DNA of 64,000 bases from Sipunculus nudus (Eukaryota; Annelida; Sipuncula; Golfingiida; Sipunculidae). Of this stretch, positions 1-12,235 are shown one piece after another. How positions within the stretch are numbered: position 1 is the first letter of the stretch; each line of letters starts with the position of its first letter. The stretch covers positions 20,173,664-20,237,663 of the forward strand of contig CM049315.1 of assembly GCA_026874595.1 (NCBI GenBank), read 5' to 3'. The notes under the pieces were generated by a model. It was not told the DNA's origin and did not search any database. It saw only the letters and a program-made list of their open reading frames with translations. Position numbers and translations under genes: made by a program.

Positions 1-299
1 AAATCGACTTGCACGGAGTGTTGGGTCCGAAATATCATAGATATTTACTTCTCAACTGATAAAAGTAAAAATTCTGCCTTATCTCTCAGGACGGGGATTC
101 TGTCCGCTTATGTTTTATATTGACAGGCTCTCCATAACAAAAGCTGATTTGGTCCGAATACTTCGGTGGATCATAACGCTCAATATTGGCGCATGTCAGA
201 GAAAAAGATTATTACTGTAAACACGTAAATCTATGTGTGCACACTCTTATTACAATCAAAAATACATAGCAGTTTCGGACATATTAATTTTGTACTTAC

Positions 300-413
300 C
301 TGGCTGGCGGCGGCGGCGCTTCAGGCAAACGACAGAAGAGATCACTACTACGACGAGCAGAACGACTCCGAGCGGAGGGACACCAAAGAGGAGCATTTTC
401 TCGATGAAATGGC
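300..413 (-). CDS. Gene 1 exon: transmembrane helix and basic juxtamembrane segment
   Basis: The exon is phase 1-1, with acceptor aacatctcag and a strong gtaagt donor. It encodes a hydrophobic run (MLLFGVPPLGVVLLVVVVIS, then SVVC) followed by LKRRRRQP, a typical type I membrane anchor with positive residues on the cytoplasmic side. Its phase lets it join directly to the Thr-rich exon. Confidence 0.75.
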
Positions 414-3400
414 CTGAGATGTTAATAAATAGAATATCCATCATTCTGAGAGAAGAACTGAACATTTATTATGCTACTCAATATGTATTTTGCAGAAAGC
501 CTATAAAATTAATTAAAGTTTATATTTTTAACTTGATCATTTATATCTTAAATAGTATCAATGGCACAGTACATTATGAAGCTGCAATTTGCGTTTGTCA
601 TCAGTAATTCATATCTATGCTGTTATTTACATAAAGTAACACATACACATTTAATGTTAAAGGTTTTTCTACAACTGGATGTAACTTGGCATTTATATGT
701 AAGAATGAGCAACGTACGATGTAATTTTTTCATAAAACCTTGTTAAGAGGATCTACTTAAAGTGATCTTGTCAACGCGATATCACAATTTACACAATTTA
801 ATAAAGACAAGTTACTATGTCCAAACATGGCATAAATAAATAAAGTAAGCGCATATCAGGCTTAATTGGCACTTAGAAAAGGTTGACGATCGGTAACAGT
901 TTGGTAGCCATTTATCTAGATGGTCGTCATCAGTAATCTTAACCTATATACCTTTATAGTGTAATTATTTAATAAAATTCATTAAAAAAATTAATTTTAC
1001 TTTGAAATTTGTTGATGAAGATTAACAGACAGAGCGGTCGAAAATAAGCCCGAGGTAATTCCAGGAAACTCAACAATCTAGCCAAGTTTTTAATTTTATA
1101 TCGAGCATGTCTTAAATCTCTACTGACACCCTAAACCAGTCAAGTGCAACGCCACAGGCACTCAACACATAAACAAACCATGTGAGCGATAATAGAAGCA
1201 TTACAGAGTCCATCCAGTCCTTGCTGTCCAGTCATTTTTTAGCACTAATAAAACTAATTTTTACATACTTTGAGTTGCTTTCCAGCTGGTTTATGTAGTA
1301 ATTTTGTTAAAAAACAATTTCTAATAACACGGCTTCTTGGCCTCCGTTCCCTATATAGCGGATGAAATAATGCCTTAGGCTTAATATGCAAGTACCACGG
1401 GATTCTGTAATGCTCCTATTTTGACCAGCAGGGCTTCTTAATGTGTCTGATGCCTGTTGTTGTAAACGTTTTGATAAAGTGCACCAAACATTTAAACGCC
1501 CACGCTGGAATTAAAAAACTTCGTTCGGGGCACACGGAAACGTTTTGAAGCCTACACTAGAATTGATTGAAGATAGCTTCTGATAAAGATAAACTTCAAG
1601 GTGTTCTTTTTTGCAAGTCTTAAGGGGAAAAAAATGGCAAACATACAAAAGAGGATGAAGCATGATGTACACTTGAATATAAAAAAAGACATTTGGACTG
1701 TTTTGACTATAAACATACTGCCCAGATTGAAATGAACCCGTTTTGTGTAAGAGGTATATGACAACAATCCCGGTAGCACGCCGACTATTTGTGATCCTGC
1801 AGGTGGTTGTGTTATTGAGGGTTTACTGTACTCAGGATGGTTAATATTATCATTCACCAGTATCTCGGTGGTAGCTTGACCCTGATAGTTCGTGAACTCA
1901 CCTACGTTGAAGCAGAAGAAGAGAGTTCATTAGAGTTTATCAGGGGACTATGCGGGAATAACTGATCAAAAGATGACCTATTAATAGTTCTAACACATCT
2001 GTCTCAGCAGTGAATTGAAAAAACTTCAACATATCCATCTCAACCGTTATATGTAATTCTTTTTAGTTCCAATCAATTAATATTTGATAAAAATTTCTGT
2101 TGTCACGAATCCTACAACATATGAACGCCATTTGGAAACGTAATAATATGTGGTGATATATATATAGTTTTATGAAAATATAACCCAGGAAGGATAATAA
2201 GACGTCACAAAAACTTTGCTTTGCATGCGTATCGTTACCTTTTGTTGTTTGAGTTATAACTGGTGCTTCCACGCTTGACTCGTTCCCGAATCCTCCAGGA
2301 GAAAGTGACGTCATCTGGGTCCGCAGGGTTACAGATTGCGGTTCTGCATCGTCTTTCTCTGTTGAAACATCCCAAAGAGTTGTCATGGAGCCAGGATGAA
2401 AAGGGCTACCAGTAGAACCTTTGTAGGTTGTCTTTTGAGGTGATTGGGAGAGTAATTTTGGATGTTCTGTCGTCACGGTTGTAGTTATCCTACTTGTAGT
2501 CGTTCCATGGTCGATAGATGTTGTTCCTAGAAAAGGATGAGTGGTTAGTATTTTCTGTGATATTTCTTTTGTCGTCAGGCCTTCGGTCACTCGGCTTGTT
2601 CTAAAATCTGTTGTTGTACCTTCAAGCTCGGTCGTGTGGTCTTTTCCTGCTTGGCTTGTGAGCAGATTATAAGTTGTCAATTCATTTTCGGTGGTTTGAC
2701 TCTTGGTCGTTCTCATTGCTTCTGTAGGTGTCTTAGTTTCTGGTTCTGTAGTTTCGATCTCAGTTGTCAACAGTTCTGAAGTCATTGTTGTGGTTTCTCT
2801 ACCCTGAAGAAAAGTCGAGGCAAAAGTGAAGGGAGAAGTAGATTTCCGAAATTCTGAGGACTTACTCGTCTCACTTGCTTTATCTGTAGGGAACGAAGTT
2901 GTTCCAGTGACACCATAAGTAACGTAGATTTTAGGGGTTGAAGTTGTTATTGACTTGGTTTCGTATGCAATGAAACGTGGCGTTGTTGTCATTTTGCCGT
3001 GTGTCACATCGTTTTCTCCCGAACTTGTGGTAATTAGCTGCAGACTTCCTTCATCAAAGAGACAGATTTGATCTTGAGCACTTCCAAGGTCTGGCAGATG
3101 GAGTTCCGGATTATTTCGCACTGTAGTGAAAAACATTTAGCTATAACTACACGCCCAACAAATGTTAAGCAACAGATACCATTAGAAATATATTTATTCA
3201 GTGAGTTTATAATCAAAATTTACCATATTATTTCAAAAAGTTTAGTATCAAACATGTCGCACAACTTGATAGATCAAATACCTGAACTTAAAATTAATAG
3301 GTAGATTTTCCACATCCATAATTATCACGCTATTAAGTGCATGTAAACTATCAGGATAATTTAGCAATAGTATGTGTATACGAGATATATGCTTATATAA

Positions 3401-4439
3401 CCAATGAAATACTTAAAAATGAGACACTCATTGTAAGCGTTGTATAAACCTAATACGCAGAGTGTGCAGCACCCAGATAACAACGTCCATAAAATTTCAC
3501 TGGAATTCTTTACAAACCATTGGGATATACTATAAGCAAACATAGTCGGAGGCGTTCTTACTGAAAAGAAAACGTTAGGTTCGCTTTTGCTTATGGATTA
3601 CCTTTATAATTTAATGTGTTCTTCTTTTCATCAAGAGAAACATTATTCTTCCCGAAAACTCTATTGAGTACAGATCTTCTACACGGACGACAGACCGACA
3701 TAGTCAAATATGGATGAAGACATAACCGTCCACTTGGTGGAGGTAAATTAAAAAAAAAAACACTTACCAACATACTGTATCAAGAATCGTTTTCGGCCAT
3801 TGATGGCAACCCTCAACGTTCTAGATTTAGGTAGAAGCCACCCTTTGGCTTTTTTAATATTCCCAAACCCTGGACAGAAGTAGATCGTCAGCTTTGTGTC
3901 TGATAGTTCCATGTGGTTCTCACTTGGGCTGGCAATACTGATGCTTACGTCATCTTCCAGGATAAGTTTAACATGAAGGTACCCCGGCACGTCATCGGAT
4001 ACCGGAAGTGTGATCGTTGTAGGAGGGTCGCCAGTCTCTCGTGGATAATCGGGGCTTGGGATCACTCCGACAGGGGTTGCAAGTGGTTCAGTGTCATTGT
4101 GGATCTGTTTAGTTTTTATACACATGTATTCCACTAAGAATCGTGAACCCTTATATTGACATCTGTTCTTGGACCGTACTGAATGTGTGGAAATTCTACA
4201 TTCTTGCTGACCAAAACAGGTTTTTATGAATTCACCGGTTACGTCTCTGGCACCTTGTGGCTGGCATGGACATTTGTATTTATTTTGTACTGAGCAGTCG
4301 CTACTACTATGGAAGCTACACATTGAGGCCGTGTTGAAAATAATGAGTCCTTTGCCTTTACTGCAGCTTGGTGTGATCTCGAGGTTGAAATATGAATATG
4401 TTCTGCATGTTCTGCGGAACGTGTTGTCCAGGAAAGAAG
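300..4439 (-). CDS. Gene 1: SUEL-lectin / CUB-like / mucin-stalk single-pass membrane protein (partial)
   Basis: Three confident exons are 3768-4439, 2239-3120 and 300-413. Every visible junction is phase 1, so they join directly in frame; an optional cassette may lie at 1719-1901. The product reads, from N to C, as a SUEL/Gal_lectin domain, a CUB-like segment, a Thr/Ser-rich stalk, a hydrophobic helix and a basic KRRRRQP stop-transfer signal. The last exon ends in a good donor, so the cytoplasmic part lies left of the window. No signal peptide exon was found to the right of 4439. SUEL domains bind galactose or rhamnose in other proteins; the ligand here is unknown. This layout suggests a cell-surface recognition or adhesion receptor on a glycosylated stalk, which is inference. 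No named orthologue is recognised. Confidence 0.7.
414..2238 (-). other. Gene 1 intron
   Basis: AT-rich sequence between the transmembrane exon and the Thr-rich exon. Apart from the uncertain cassette at 1719-1901 I see no coding or repeat structure. Confidence 0.55.
1719..1901 (-). CDS. Gene 1 candidate cassette exon (uncertain)
   Basis: A 183-nt segment has a pyrimidine-rich acceptor (ttcaacgtag) and a gtatgt donor, and is phase 1-1 like its neighbours, so it could be included or skipped without changing frame. It encodes about 61 polar residues including PEYSKPSITQPP. The bases gtgagt at its start also resemble a donor, so its boundaries are doubtful. Confidence 0.3.
2239..3120 (-). CDS. 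Gene 1 exon: Thr/Ser-rich mucin-like stalk
   Basis: The exon is 293 codons plus split codons in phase 1-1, flanked by acceptor cactacag and donor gtaacg. The translation is dominated by Thr, Ser and Glu with many TT, TTE and TTS clusters and few hydrophobics, as expected of an O-glycosylated stalk. It contains one Cys near the N-terminal end and a few N-glycosylation sequons. The reading frame continues into the intron to 2063, but the residues after the donor lose the Thr bias, which supports the donor choice. Confidence 0.75.
3768..4439 (-). CDS. Gene 1 exon: SUEL (galactose-binding lectin-like) plus CUB-like region
   Basis: The exon is 223 codons plus split codons (phase 1 in, phase 1 out), with acceptor atttcag before 4439 and donor gtaagt after 3768. 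It opens with the SUEL pattern: Cys, an aromatic-rich stretch, a Cys, then GKGLIIFNTA and SDC, followed by GARDVTGEF, CFGQQEC and FLVEYMC, which are the usual spaced family landmarks. The second half starts GVIPSPDYP, like the start of a CUB domain, but it lacks the usual CUB cysteines, so the CUB call is weaker than the SUEL call. Confidence 0.8.
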
Positions 4440-5224
4440 CTGAAATGAATATAAATTAGGGTATGATGCTTTAAACTGTGTCATCTACCGGAAGAGCCTT
4501 AAATTAAAGAAACTATGGTCTGTATTACATTAATCATTAAAATTAATCATTTTGCTCTATCAGACATTCACTTAGTCTTATGACATAAATGATCCTTTGC
4601 ATCTAGTATAATTTTATATCGATAACTGAAAGCACCACCTGCCCTAATAATAATAACGTTAACATATTAAACATTATACTTTCTTTATATCCCTTATCAT
4701 GTTATATCTATTCAGCTTAAAGAACCATGTGCCGGTAGTGTTCACAAACGTTTTAAATTATAATATTTCCTATCCCTGTCATTCTTATTAAGCTTCTACC
4801 CTAATGAGAGGACGCTTATAAGAGTTGATTTACTTCTATATCAATATTGTGATCCATTCTTTTGTGGATGGACTTCCTTAGATACTTTTTTTTTTATGAA
4901 AAAAATCGTTGTTTCGTTAACTGTCCGTTTTTGCGCTAGATCTCCAAAATGGATGATTTAAAAAGAACTCACTTTCGGACACATTATTAGTCCTTTGCAC
5001 CTGATATTTATTTGTGACCTCAAATATACGCCCAAGGTCGTGCATTCTCTGGTCGATTTCCAATTTTCGCTCAGTTGCGCTCGTCTGGGGGGGGGGGGCG
5101 GCTTAAAGTGATCGCCTGGCGATTTATAAGTTATTTTTGACCTTGACCGATTTTTCCAGGTACATAGCCTTTCCGAGCTTCACCATTACTGCTCACTACC
5201 GGGTTACGGGTGGTTGTATATATA
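4440..5224. other. Flank upstream of the gene 1 SUEL exon; nothing recognised
   Basis: AT-rich with a G run at about 5087. The acceptor at 4440 shows that an earlier gene 1 exon must exist at higher coordinates, but I could not identify it. Confidence 0.5.
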
Positions 5225-5228
5225 TACA

Positions 5229-5880
5229 GTAAAAACTTCGTTGTGTCGAATTCGAAGGGACTTGTGAATTTACTTCGACACAACCGGAGTTCAAGATAAC
5301 CGATATTCATTGTATTCTTTTTTTTTAACCTTGTTTATTATCGATAAATACTGCACATGTATAGGGCCTATAATATATATTCTACAAATGTTTGCGTGAA
5401 GGAATTACACATGTTATAATAAATTTATTTAATAATAATCAAAAGGTATATAAGTACCACCATAAATAATATTAGGTAAATATCGTCGAGGGAAGAAAGG
5501 CATGATCATGAGTGAATGGTTGGCCATACAGGTAACCAACAGACCAGGTGTTTAGACCATCACGCTTGATAATTAAGATCCTTGCCGGTATTGCCGGTAA
5601 CTGGTCATCACGGTCGTAGGTATGATTGATGGACCGTGCATAACTGTTATCCAAACATTAAAGCAGCATGACCTCGAGTCGAGCGACAGGGCTATCGCAC
5701 ATGCAACTGTTATCCAAACATTTAAGCGATATGACTTCAAGTTAAGAGATCGAAATACGAGCCGGCGACCATCAAAATACCTCGACACATCAGGTTTTTC
5801 GATTACGTGTCAGCAGGACGGGCGCCAGTTGGACGGGTCCCATTTAGACGGTGCCAGTTGGATTGGTCCCATTTAGACGC
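5229..5880 (+). mobile_element. Pogo-like MITE fragment, copy A
   Basis: It begins CAGTAAAAACTTCG next to (TA) sequence, the form of a pogo/Tigger terminal repeat with TA target. It then carries GTGTCGAATTCGAAG and a complementary CTTCGACACAAC. Its inner end carries a degenerate tandem of GACGGGTCCCAGTTG-type units that recurs in inverted orientation at 7850-7960. It contains no transposase reading frame. Confidence 0.45.
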
Positions 5881-6808
5881 TATGTTATATTTATGTGACT
5901 TAAATACATACGTAAGTAGCCGGGGATTGAAGCTTTATGGGAAAACCTAACTAAAATAATAAAAGTTTATATATGTTGATCAAACACAATATAGCTATGA
6001 AATTTTATGCAAACCCTTATACCTGTGCACATGAATTATTGTTCAAAGAGCTATAGATTTTAACCGTTATATTGTTTTCTTCCCTGACGTTGCTTTCGTG
6101 AAAATTGAAATCATTATATCCTAATATTATCTGTTTCGTCAGAGTAACAATAACGAATCAACCAGCAATCAAATGTCAAATAAATTAGCGATATCTAGTA
6201 TAATAACGGACGTGCGGTCGACATGCTCTGCCAATTAATGTAAATAAGCAAAATATAAGTAGGTTTTCGGAGAATTCTCATATTTTATTCCGATGTATAA
6301 CATAATCCATGTGCTGCCATATTGCCCGTCCAAAATTATGCACATTTCCAAGAAACAAGAGTAGAAAGTCAGTTTCGAAACCCCTTACCACATCAGTGAT
6401 ATATGACAGGGAAACCTGCACCTCTGACACGGTCACCGCACTTCAAAGGGAAGCGAGGTCGCCTTATAATTAACTTATTGTGTGAATAACGAGACTAATT
6501 AAGTTGCCTTTCACAATGAATATTATGGTACGGCATTTTATAAATTCAGTAAAAACAGCCGATTACCCTTTGATAGGTGTTTTATAAATCAATAAGACAC
6601 AACCCCACAAACAAGGTAAACAGAACAATAGTTATCTCTCGTGGTCCCTTCTGTTATTTATCGAAAATGAGCTGAGGAAAGGCTTTATGCATATAAATAT
6701 ACACATTTATGTTTGTCTGTTTTGTCGTATGTATTTTGGATAAAGTTTATATTCATTTATTGCTATCCGCTAAATACGCGGGTAATATACGTACTTGGTA
6801 AATACATG

Positions 6809-6857
<49 letters not shown>

Positions 6858-7562
6858 TGCCTGAGAGAGATATGATAGAAAGAAAGGAGAAAGATGTTAT
6901 TTTCATAAAAAACGAATGGTTTGAAAAATGAAATTATTATCATATAATACACATTCGTTTTATTTCACAGGGAACTTAAATGTTTGGTGGTTCATGTTAA
7001 TCAACAGAATATTTATCAAAGACCACCGTGCTGTTATTATAACAGTAACAACATGGCTTAGACAACCGGTGCGGAACGAAACCTGATCACAGTAACTGGT
7101 TAATTAACAAGAAGATGCACTTATGTGGTTCCCATTTGAAACGTGGTTATATGGGATGTACAGTTTTGTCATTCCTGTTAAGGTCTTTGAAGACAGTGGT
7201 TTATATATAAATTTAATTAAGGAGTTAATAAATCTATGTGAAATCTATCTCTTTGTCTATCTATCTTTTATCTATCGCTCTATCTATCTATCAACTAAAA
7301 TCAAAGGCATTGTATGATACAGGTCCGTAAAGAATCACTGAATTTAATACTATAATAAGACAAAAATAGGGCAAAATATCCTTGATATTAATCGGTAAGT
7401 GATAATAAAACGAGACATAATGCTTGCACATGATGTCGGCGTGGCCAGTCAGTCGGGTGGTCTATGTAAATAGGCCGTTCATCCTTCATGGCGTTGCAAA
7501 TGGTTCGATATTTTCATATATGCAATTAAAATTCTATATATTTATCTATATATTCATATATC

Positions 7563-7626
<64 letters not shown>

Positions 7627-7844
7627 GACAGCAAAATGCCCTAGATATTGCAAGGTAAGTGATAATAAACGAGACAATGTAACCCGTCGCCATATGGCCG
7701 GGTGGTCTATGCGAATGAGCCGTTCATCCTTCAGGACGTTTCAAACTGCTTGATATTTTCATTTATTCATTCCTTTTACTATATATAATATAAAAATGCA
7801 TATATTATAACCTTCGTTATTAAACCTATACGTTATTGATAGAG
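5881..7844. other. AT-rich DNA with microsatellites; no gene seen
   Basis: It holds (GA)n at about 6811-6854, TCTA/ATCT-like repeats near 7243-7293 and (TA)n at about 7566-7621. Short segments with gcaaaat, agtgataataaa and cgagaca recur on either side of the (TA)n tract (about 7370-7500 and 7627-7760), which suggests a local duplication. Confidence 0.5.
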
Positions 7845-8085
7845 CGTCTGACTGGGACCCGTCCAACTGGGACCCGTCGGAGGGACCCGTCCAGATGGGA
7901 TTGAAAAAATCCGAACCGTCTATCTGAAACCCATCCATTTGGGATGACATCGGTTTTTCGACACATCCGAGTTCGACACAAAAGGAGTTAAATAAGTAAG
8001 GTTTTAAATGTTTTTTGCAGGGACTCAACATTCGACTTCGCACATGCGAGAATTCTACTTAACCGAATTCGACAGTACGAGGTTT

Positions 8086-8088
<3 letters not shown>
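7845..8088 (-). mobile_element. Pogo-like MITE fragment, copy B (inverted relative to copy A)
   Basis: On the minus strand this repeats copy A features in the same order: an outer GTCGAATTCGG segment, GTGTCGAAAAACCGATGT, and GACGGGTCCCAGTTGGACG units. The 18-mer TGGGACCCGTCCAACTGG here is the exact reverse complement of a copy A segment at about 5827. It abuts a (TA)n tract. Confidence 0.4.
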
Positions 8089-8160
<72 letters not shown>

Positions 8161-8163
<3 letters not shown>

Positions 8164-9236
8164 TAGAACGCCTCTATTATGGTCACCGTCGGGACTGGAT
8201 GATAGTGGCCTTAATACAGGAGTGGCCGTAATACAGGACTTGACCAGGAACGGGGGTTAAAGTGTAACACGAAACAAAGTTCAAATCTTTATTACAATCA
8301 ACAAAATAAACGTATATACAGAGTATTAGTATTATTACTATTATCAATAAAAAATGAAATATTTACAAATACGTTAACCCTAATTATAACAATTACCAAC
8401 AAAATATACAAATATGTTTTGAACTTGAGTTCGGCCGACACTATAGATTTCTGCTAGATGTCGGCTGTTTTTCCCTCACTCTTCCTAATCAGATCTACCT
8501 TTTCTTTGAGAGCAAGTTTATGTCTTTTCTTGGTCGCCATAATGGTCAATGTGATTGGGACAGAGTATGCATAACATTTTATACATGTAATAATGCTTAT
8601 TTTGCATTCATAATTATTCATGTATGTGTAAATAGTGCCATGTTTGCCGCACTGTTTTCGTTTTATGTACGTGTTCACAAGAACATTAAAGAAAGCTTAA
8701 AGATCCACAGTTTGCCTAACGTTTTTCTGGTGACAAATCATCGGGACCCTCTGGTTGTCATTCGTCAATCAAATGACAAACACCCTGAATAAGATCCGGC
8801 TCACACGACTGATTCCCAAACATACACGCAGGAGGGAACACATGCCTTACTGTGTGCATACTAATGAGGCTGAGTGGGGTAGTTCGACGCTAGCTACGTG
8901 CAAACAACTCAGTCACGGTCGATTGGTTACCTTTATCCAAGCACTCATTAACAGACAGGAATATGTGAGAGTGGACACTTGTGTAATAATATTGAGGTCA
9001 GAAGCGGCCGCTAGATTTGTTGAGCCCATGTGAGCCCACTGGCCCTGACCGTTATTGAGGCGTTTCCCGGCCTGTGGGACCGAGAGACCTGGCCGTTATA
9101 CGGAATAGAGGAGTGACCGTATACAATTGACAACAAAATGATAATGAAATATAACGGTCGAAAATTCGGGACCGGAAAATCTGACCGTTATACACGTATT
9201 GACCGTTATTGAGGCGTGGCCATTAGCAGCGTTCTA

Positions 9237-9239
<3 letters not shown>
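8161..9239 (-). mobile_element. Pogo/Tigger-type DNA transposon, internally deleted
   Basis: The ends are exact 11-bp inverted repeats, CAGTAGAACGC at 8161 and GCGTTCTACTG at 9229, followed inward by imperfect complementarity. Both ends sit in (TA)n tracts, as expected of TA-targeting elements. Inside, on the minus strand, is only the start of a CENP-B/pogo transposase (8454-8540). At 1,079 bp it is a deletion derivative that would need a transposase supplied by another copy. Confidence 0.75.
8454..8540 (-). pseudogene. Pogo/Tigger transposase N-terminal fragment (CENP-B-type HTH)
   Basis: A start codon opens a 28-residue frame reading MATKKRHKLALKEKVDLI followed by RKSEGKTADI, then a stop. 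The basic start and the LKEKVDLIRKSEGK stretch match the first helices of the CENP-B N-terminal DNA-binding domain used by pogo and Tigger transposases. The rest of the transposase, including the DDE catalytic domain, is absent from the element. Confidence 0.7.
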
Positions 9240-9301
<62 letters not shown>

Positions 9302-9616
9302 AGCTTTTCCCCGACCCTGGGGAAAAGAGTTATCGCTAAGTAAATAACGGTTCGGGTAATGGTTGTTTGTGATCAGGCATAGTAAACACGTAAACGAAAC
9401 TAAATATTCCCATCTGCTGTAGTAACACAAGACAAATGCACGATTTCAGAGATCGCCACATAACACTTTATCATGAGAGAGTGGTTTTGTTATTTTTTAT
9501 CACTCTTCGTAGGCAGCTAGTGATTATGTGGCCTACAGAGTCAAGTTTGTCGTTTTGCAACTAAAACTACATGCTTTTATAAATTAACTTTTTTTATAAG
9601 TCCTTATTAAAGTCAT
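9240..9616. other. (TA)n tract and unique sequence; no gene seen
   Basis: The (TA)n run at 9239-9298 flanks the pogo-like element. The rest shows no coding or repeat structure. Confidence 0.5.
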
Positions 9617-11024
9617 TAGCTCAGCTGACTAAAATTCATCTGAGCTATAGCGATCACCCATTCTCCGCCTCTGTCCGTCTGTCTGTCCGTTAACCAGACA
9701 CAAATCGTAACCGCTGTACTTAAATTCTTCTAACTTGACATCCAGGGAGGTTCATGAAAAATCTCATAGGAAACCTGAAATGAGGCCATTGTTACCCATA
9801 TCCTCTGAGCTATGGGACTCAGAAGTACCAGCAGGATAATTAAAAATTTGATACAAAAGCTTCAGTATTTGAATAACTAATGCATTGATAACCTTAATTT
9901 TTTGCATGCATATTGATCATGGAGTGTTTCACCAGTTCGTGCAGACTGTAGGCGCCACCTGGATATTCCCGATTTTTTTTTCTCTTTTTTGAAGACCTTC
10001 AAAGAAGAAGATATCCATTAAAAGGCACAAATCGTAACCATTGGACCTAGAATCTCCCTACTTCACATCCAGGGAGGTCCATGAAAAATATCCACTGAAA
10101 CCTTCAATAAGATCTCTGTTACCCATATGCTCCGAGCTCTGGGGTTCAGAAGTACCCCCCCCCCCCCCGAATAATTAAAAATTTGATACAAAAGCTCCAG
10201 TATCTAAACAATTAATGCATTGATCACAATGATTCTTTGCATATTGATCATGGAGTGTTTATCATTTCCTGTAGACTCGTGGCGCCACCTGGATTTTTTT
10301 TCTTCAAATTTTACAAAAATTTTTCTCTATTTTTGAGACCTTCAAAGATGAATTTGTCTGGTAACAGGGCAGAAATCGTAACTATTGCACCTAGAATCTT
10401 TTAACCTGACATTTAGGTCTCTGTTACTCTGTTGTTTTTAATTTTTACCAATTTTCTTCTCATTATTTGAGACCTTCAAAGATGTGGTTGTCTGTTAACA
10501 GGGTACAAACCGTAACCATTGCATCTAGAATCTTCTATCTTGACATCCAGGGAGGTCCATGAAAAGTCTCCTTTGAATCCTGAATTAAGGTCTCTGTCAC
10601 CCATATCCTCTGAGCGTTCGGGCTCAGATGAAGCACCCAGAATAATTTAAAATGTGTTACAAAAGCTCCAGTATCTGAACAACTAATGCATTGATCAACA
10701 TGATTTAGTGTAAGCATATTCATCATGGAGTGTTTCATCAATTCCTGTAGACTGATGGTGGCACCTGGATTTTTTTTCTTCAAATTTTACAAAAATTTTT
10801 CTCTATTTTTGAGACCTTCAAAGATGAATTTGTCTGGTAACAGGGCAGAAATCGTAACTATTGCACCTAGAATCTTTTAACCTGACATTTAGGTCTCTGT
10901 TACTCATATCCTCCGAGCTAAGCCTCAGTTGAATGACAAAATTTGGCATTCAGATGATAAAATTTCTTTTGTGAATATCTGTTAGTCAGCCGAGTGTAAT
11001 GACCCTTGGGTCACTTATTTTTAG
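9617..11024 (+). repeat. Interspersed repeat family R, copy 1 (internal ~330-bp units)
   Basis: It starts TAGCTCAGCTGACT, then TCTGAGCTATAGCGATCACC, and ends GTCAGCCGAG and a degraded TGACCCTTGGGTCAC. Several internal units repeat the order: CACAAATCGTAACC, CCAGGGAGGTCCATGAAAA, GGTCTCTGTTACCCATATCC, AATTTGATACAAAAGCT, TGGAGTGTTTCATCA, GGCGCCACCTG, TCTATTTTTGAGACCTTCAA. No protein is encoded. Confidence 0.8.
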
Positions 11025-12065
11025 AATACGATAAGGCAAATTTTGTCGTTGGAGACAATCTACTGGAAACACAGATGTCCAAAAATGTCGGCCTGTAAGC
11101 TGTAAAATAACTTTTCAGTAGAATTCACCGATTTTGAGCTAAGACATTTAAAAAAATGACACATTCGATAAAATCACCTTGTTATGTTGTGATTTTACCT
11201 TTTAAGCAAAACAATTCAGTTTATATCGAAACTCTCAAATAAAACAAATGAGTTTATTTCGAAACTATATATGCTACAGCTATGCTTATTATAAGGAATC
11301 TCTGCAGTGAAGTATGTAACTCTAACGTTACAGATCACGGGCGAGCACACAATGAAAAAAAAAAATAAATGTTTTGCTGCATGTCCAGTAGAGAGCACGA
11401 TCACATTTTAGGGACTTGCCAAAAAAATATAATGGGTAAGCGAGGATATTTACAAGATAAAAGTTCTCCACACTAACCGCGAATGCCAGCACGTTCATTC
11501 GAGCTGCGACACCGCCATTTGTCGTGTATACATTTCCTAGTTTCGGGAGTTTAATCTTGTAAATAAAGAAGTTTTCAACAAAAAGGCGCGCGATCATGCT
11601 CGTGAAGCGGATAATTCTCCGGAATTCGGACTTGGTGCCTTGCCCGCTTAGCGGTGGAGTTAATTACCTTATTCTTTTTATAACTGGTATATCGCCCATA
11701 ATCGATGTTTTTTCGGTTTCTAAACCATTTTAGTGTTGTGTGCCTGTGCTGAGAGTGGTACCTGTGTCTGAAATGGATATACTGGTTTGAGTAGTGTCAG
11801 GGATATAACTGGTAAATATTTAAAGTCAGTCATCAAAATCCGTTGTATTCCTGATACATTATAGCGTCGCCCCGATAAATTCTAGTAGGGAATATGATAG
11901 ACTCTCCTAGACTGTTAGCACTTTAAATTCGTGCCTGGTCTCGATTTTGTCTCTAAGTCCACTACTGTCTCACTGTCACGGTAGCACTCACGATTCTAAT
12001 GTAAACTTTGAACATTATTTATTTAATTTTTACATGAATTGTACAAATAGTTATTATAACTAATT
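11025..12065. other. No gene recognised
   Basis: Mixed AT-rich sequence. Short open frames here show no recognisable domain and no convincing splice structure. Confidence 0.5.
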
Positions 12066-12235
12066 GAGGCACTCTCCATGGCTCAAGTTGAGCGTTTATT
12101 AGTGTCTAGAGGTAGAGTAAACCAGTGAACTCAAAGAAAACCCTCCGGCCTCATACAACCCAATCGCATAGCCACGCCGGGGACCGAACGTGGGTCGCCA
12201 GACGAGAGAGCTGAGCGTTTACCCCTCATACAATT
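12066..12235 (-). mobile_element. tRNA-derived SINE
   Basis: On the minus strand a box A-like GGGTAAACGCTCAG is followed by GTCTGGCGACCC and a box B-like CGTTCGGTCCCCGG, then a non-tRNA body. The same head structure occurs on the plus strand at about 16180. Confidence 0.55.

Noticed and set aside
3450-3560. Possible extra gene 1 exon with a hydrophobic stretch
   Set aside because: The acceptor is good and phase 1-1 is possible, but the donor (gtttat or gtatat) is poor, and the exons on either side join in frame without it. A second hydrophobic helix in the middle of the ectodomain is unlikely.
10535-10783. 82-codon minus-strand frame
   Set aside because: Falls inside family R units; related broken frames recur in other copies (for example 54658-54852 and 54995-55189), reflecting repeat sequence rather than coding.
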